Source: Burhinus oedicnemus
Lineage: Eukaryota; Chordata; Aves; Charadriiformes; Burhinidae
NCBI GenBank assembly: GCA_008921705.1
Contig: VFFE01007193.1
Location: forward strand, 256,308-320,307
Length of the DNA: 64,000 bases
Direction of reading: 5' to 3'
Below, piece after piece: positions 61,369-64,000 of the stretch. Both the position numbers and the translations under genes were made by a program. Each line of letters begins with the position of its first letter. Position 1 is the stretch's first letter. The notes under the pieces were generated by a model that was not told where the DNA came from, did not search any database, and saw only the letters and a program-made list of their open reading frames with translations.

Positions 61369-62015
61369 CTTCTGATCCAATACGGCTGCTCACAGAGCTC
61401 CAGAGGTGGCAGAAGCTTACAGGAGCATGTGGGCTTCAACGGACAGAGAGAGACAATGAGCTGGAGACAGTTCCCAAACCGTACCTCAGGGGCTAAATGC
61501 TGCATTCACGCTAGAGGAAGGCAAGCAGGGCTCCGTGCAAGTCCAGCAGAGCTACATCAGCCAAAACACAGCCTGAACACAAGAATCATTCCCCAAAATT
61601 GAGAAGTCTGAACACCCCAGAGCAGCCCCATCAAGACGTGCCAGCTTCCTGCACCACCCTGCCCGTGGCTGGTACCCAAGCAGGGCGTTAAGCCTTCCTC
61701 TTCCACAAGAACCAGAGCTGCTCATGATGCCTCAAACCTGCCATAGAGAAAGAACTGGAGCTGCCTGATGGAGCATGTGACCCACTGGGTCTCAGGGCCA
61801 CCCCAAACCCTGGCCCCAGGAGCAGCAGGAGAGTTCACGGCTGCTGGCTGTGGCACAAGGCATGATGAGCCTCCCCACGGGCTATGGACACAGCTCCACT
61901 GGTCAGCTCCAGCTTGGCCTCCCACTTCTCGTTTGCACCGGAGGGAAATGACATGAGCTGCTGCACCTCACCGTGACAGAGACTCCTGCAGGGAAAGGCC
62001 TTGCTGTCACCTCAC

Positions 62016-62102
62016 CCGGTTCTTCTCCAGCAGAGAGTCCCCAGAGGTTATCCAAGTTTTTCACTGATCTCCTGGAGAGAGGCAAGAAACAGCCTATATA
62101 TA
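62016..62102 (-). promoter_or_regulatory. TATA promoter and non-coding first exon of BPIFB6
   Basis: The minus strand has TTTATATATAGGC (TATA 62102-62095). A start near 62070 would give a leader of about 55 nt ending GAACCGG at 62016, followed by GTGAGG. The acceptor TCTGTGAGCAG precedes 61385, 17 nt before the ATG at 61368. The spacing and the two-exon leader match the other minus-strand genes. Confidence 0.65.
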
Positions 62103-62109
62103 AATCCTG

Positions 62110-64000
62110 ACCGAGAAAGAGGAAAAAATGGAAGAATGAAAGGGCTGGGTAATTACTGTGATGTAACCTAATCCCCAAGTGTTTCTGACATCTGCCAATA
62201 CAAATAATTTCACTAATAAATTTGAAAGCCTGGGTAAGCCCTCGAGCCTCAGGCACCAGGCATGTGCTCCCAGCAGGCTGAAGCCAGCGCTCTTGCACAA
62301 CACCCAGGATAAGCCAACGGAGATTTGCACATCAAGTCCAAAAGAGAAAAACCTAATCTGTTTAATTACATGGTACAGACAGAAGTGGGGGCAAAGAGAA
62401 ACCTAAGACATGTAATGGTAAATTCTGCTTTTGGAGATACCCGTGTAACTGCAGCTGTGGGATGAGTGGCTCTTGCTCCCCAAAGGTTCGTGGAGCTTGT
62501 GCAAATGCCGAGGGAGGACATGGGATCAGCTGCTGGAGAGCCCACTGGAAATTGTAATAATCTCAACAATGTTCTTACTGGTTTCAGCAGGGTTGGAGTG
62601 AGGCTGAGAAGAACTGTCACCTGCTCAACAAATGGGCTTCTCAGCCACGTCCCTGTCCCGCTGTGGGAGAGCCGTGTGTCCCACCAGCCTGCAGACAGGC
62701 TGCACAAAGCTCTTCTCCGGGCTGACCATCCTGCTGCCATCACGGTGGCTGCCCATGCACCAGCCCTGCCTGAGCTGGGGCTAGTGGCCACCACAGCATC
62801 CCTACCCATCCCCTCCCGGGTACGCCGCGCAGCAGAACTCGGCTCTGGGAGTTCACCCCAGTGGGATCCTGCAGCACAGAGTAATTTATTTCTTCTTTTC
62901 ATTTCTGTATAAAACGTGTCACGAGGTTTAATCTGCCATCACCTCCCTCCCAGTGATATACTCGGTGGCTCTCTGCTACGCCCAGACAGGGAGATTTACA
63001 CCTTATCTAAAGGGAGTGTAAGATTTATAGATAACTCCCGTTAAAGAGCGTACCATGCCAGAAAGACGCTTTTGTACTAGTAACTTGATCAGCCATTATG
63101 CTATAAGTTGACATCTAATTAAGCCTCCACAGGGATCGTCAGGTCCAGAACAGCTCTTTAGGAGGTGAAAATTCACCTCTAAGCACCACGGTGCCACCTC
63201 GTCCAGGCAGCTTGTCCCCAGACCCTTGCACTGCTGTACACGATAACAACGCTCCACAGATAAATCTCCTGCACTGCTTCGGGAAGAGTGGCCGATATGA
63301 CCTACGCTGGAACAGAGCCTAGCAGGGAACAATTTCCAACTGCTGTTCTAAAACACAGCAAAGACTTACTTCTCAAAGACTTTTCTAGGTTGCGTCTGTA
63401 TCCCTATTGATGTCACATGTCACGAAACACCTCCCACAGCCCCAGGGGACTTATTTGCAGGTTACAACCTTCTCAATGGTTTTACTTTTCTGAACACATT
63501 TCTTGCCTCTGAATGGGCTGCATATATCAGCGTAGAAGTGTAAATCCTGCTCTCCCTCGGTAGGCTGCTAGACATATATCTTCGTATTTTCTCTTGACAC
63601 TGCTATCTGGATACCTTCAATGGAAATGCGCAACGTGGCTGGAACTCTGCTTTTCTTCTTGGCATTTCTCTGTCATACTGAGAAGGAAAGTGACACAGCG
63701 CTGGTGAAAGCCAAGGCTTGGAGCGTGTCAAGATGCACCTGGAACCAGTGCCCAATAACTCACTTCACCAACACACAAAGGACAATGGTTGCCTCCCCAG
63801 GCAGCAGGTGTTTCAACAAGCACTGAACACCCTATCCCATTGCCAAGGGATTCAGACCGAAATGGGCAATTCAACCCTCCCTGGAAGACTGGTCATGCCT
63901 CAAAATTGAAATCACAAATATCGGGGGCGGGGGAAGTCAGAACACAGAACACGAAGGAGAGCTGGGTGAAAGCGTGGAGGACATGCCTAGATGGCATTTG
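62110..64000. other. Upstream flank of BPIFB6
   Basis: The next gene expected from mammalian order is BPIFB2, whose 3' end should lie beyond BPIFB6. I searched the minus strand for its last exons and found no convincing match. An AATAAA on the minus strand near 62884-62889 and a short open stretch near 63110-63160 are noted but not accepted. Confidence 0.4.

Noticed and set aside
63100..63165. Possible last exon of BPIFB2 on the minus strand (reads AVLDLTIPVEA then stop)
   Set aside because: The reading resembles the BPIFB6 ending, but the only AG acceptor gives the wrong phase for the family, the motif does not match the BPIFB2 C-terminus, and no preceding 77-nt exon is seen within the window.
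63620..63826. Small plus-strand frame with a hydrophobic start like a signal peptide
   Set aside because: Only 68 codons, with no cysteine pattern, splice site or neighbour supporting a gene.

Overview
The window is vertebrate nuclear DNA and almost certainly avian. It carries multi-exon genes with GT-AG introns and compact spacing, and CR1 non-LTR retrotransposon copies with the 3' end typical of birds. Its gene order matches, in reverse, the 20q11 BPI-fold (PLUNC) region of mammals. One run of 20 Ns (48524-48543) shows that it comes from a draft assembly.

Layout. (1) 302-2027, plus strand: the last three coding exons and polyadenylation signal of a BPI/LBP-type gene whose 5' part lies outside the window. 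(2) 2222-2425: a CR1 fragment. (3) 2440-9625, plus strand: CDK5RAP1, complete, with a CpG-island promoter and 13 coding exons giving 557 residues; one intron is GC-AG. (4) About 9.7-21.8 kb: a gene-poor spacer. (5) 21.8-30.3 kb, minus strand: an unnamed BPI-fold gene with a signal peptide, a 243-residue Gly/Leu repeat exon and only one BPI domain. (6) 32.4-41.2 kb, minus: BPIFB4, complete, 629 residues. (7) 42.3-50.4 kb, minus: BPIFB3, complete except for the gap, with a greatly expanded 30-bp coding repeat. (8) 54.0-62.1 kb, minus: BPIFB6, complete, 457 residues. (9) 62.1-64.0 kb: upstream flank with no gene I can support.

All exon junctions were checked by hand for splice dinucleotides and reading phase. 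The coding totals divide by three for CDK5RAP1 (1674 nt), BPIFB4 (1890), BPIFB3 (2163 counting the Ns) and BPIFB6 (1374). The minus-strand genes share the exon-length pattern of the family: about 105, 144, 61-64, 61, 92, then 54, 171, 68, 43, 64 and 77 nt. Each also has a strong TATA box followed within about 30-85 nt by the splice donor of a short non-coding first exon.

Functionally there are two unrelated systems. CDK5RAP1 is a mitochondrial radical-SAM tRNA methylthiotransferase. The rest are secreted lipid-binding BPI-fold proteins, a family known from mucosal secretions and, in birds, from egg. The most unusual item is the single-domain BPI-fold gene, which sits where mammals keep their short BPIFA genes, between BPIFB4 and CDK5RAP1.
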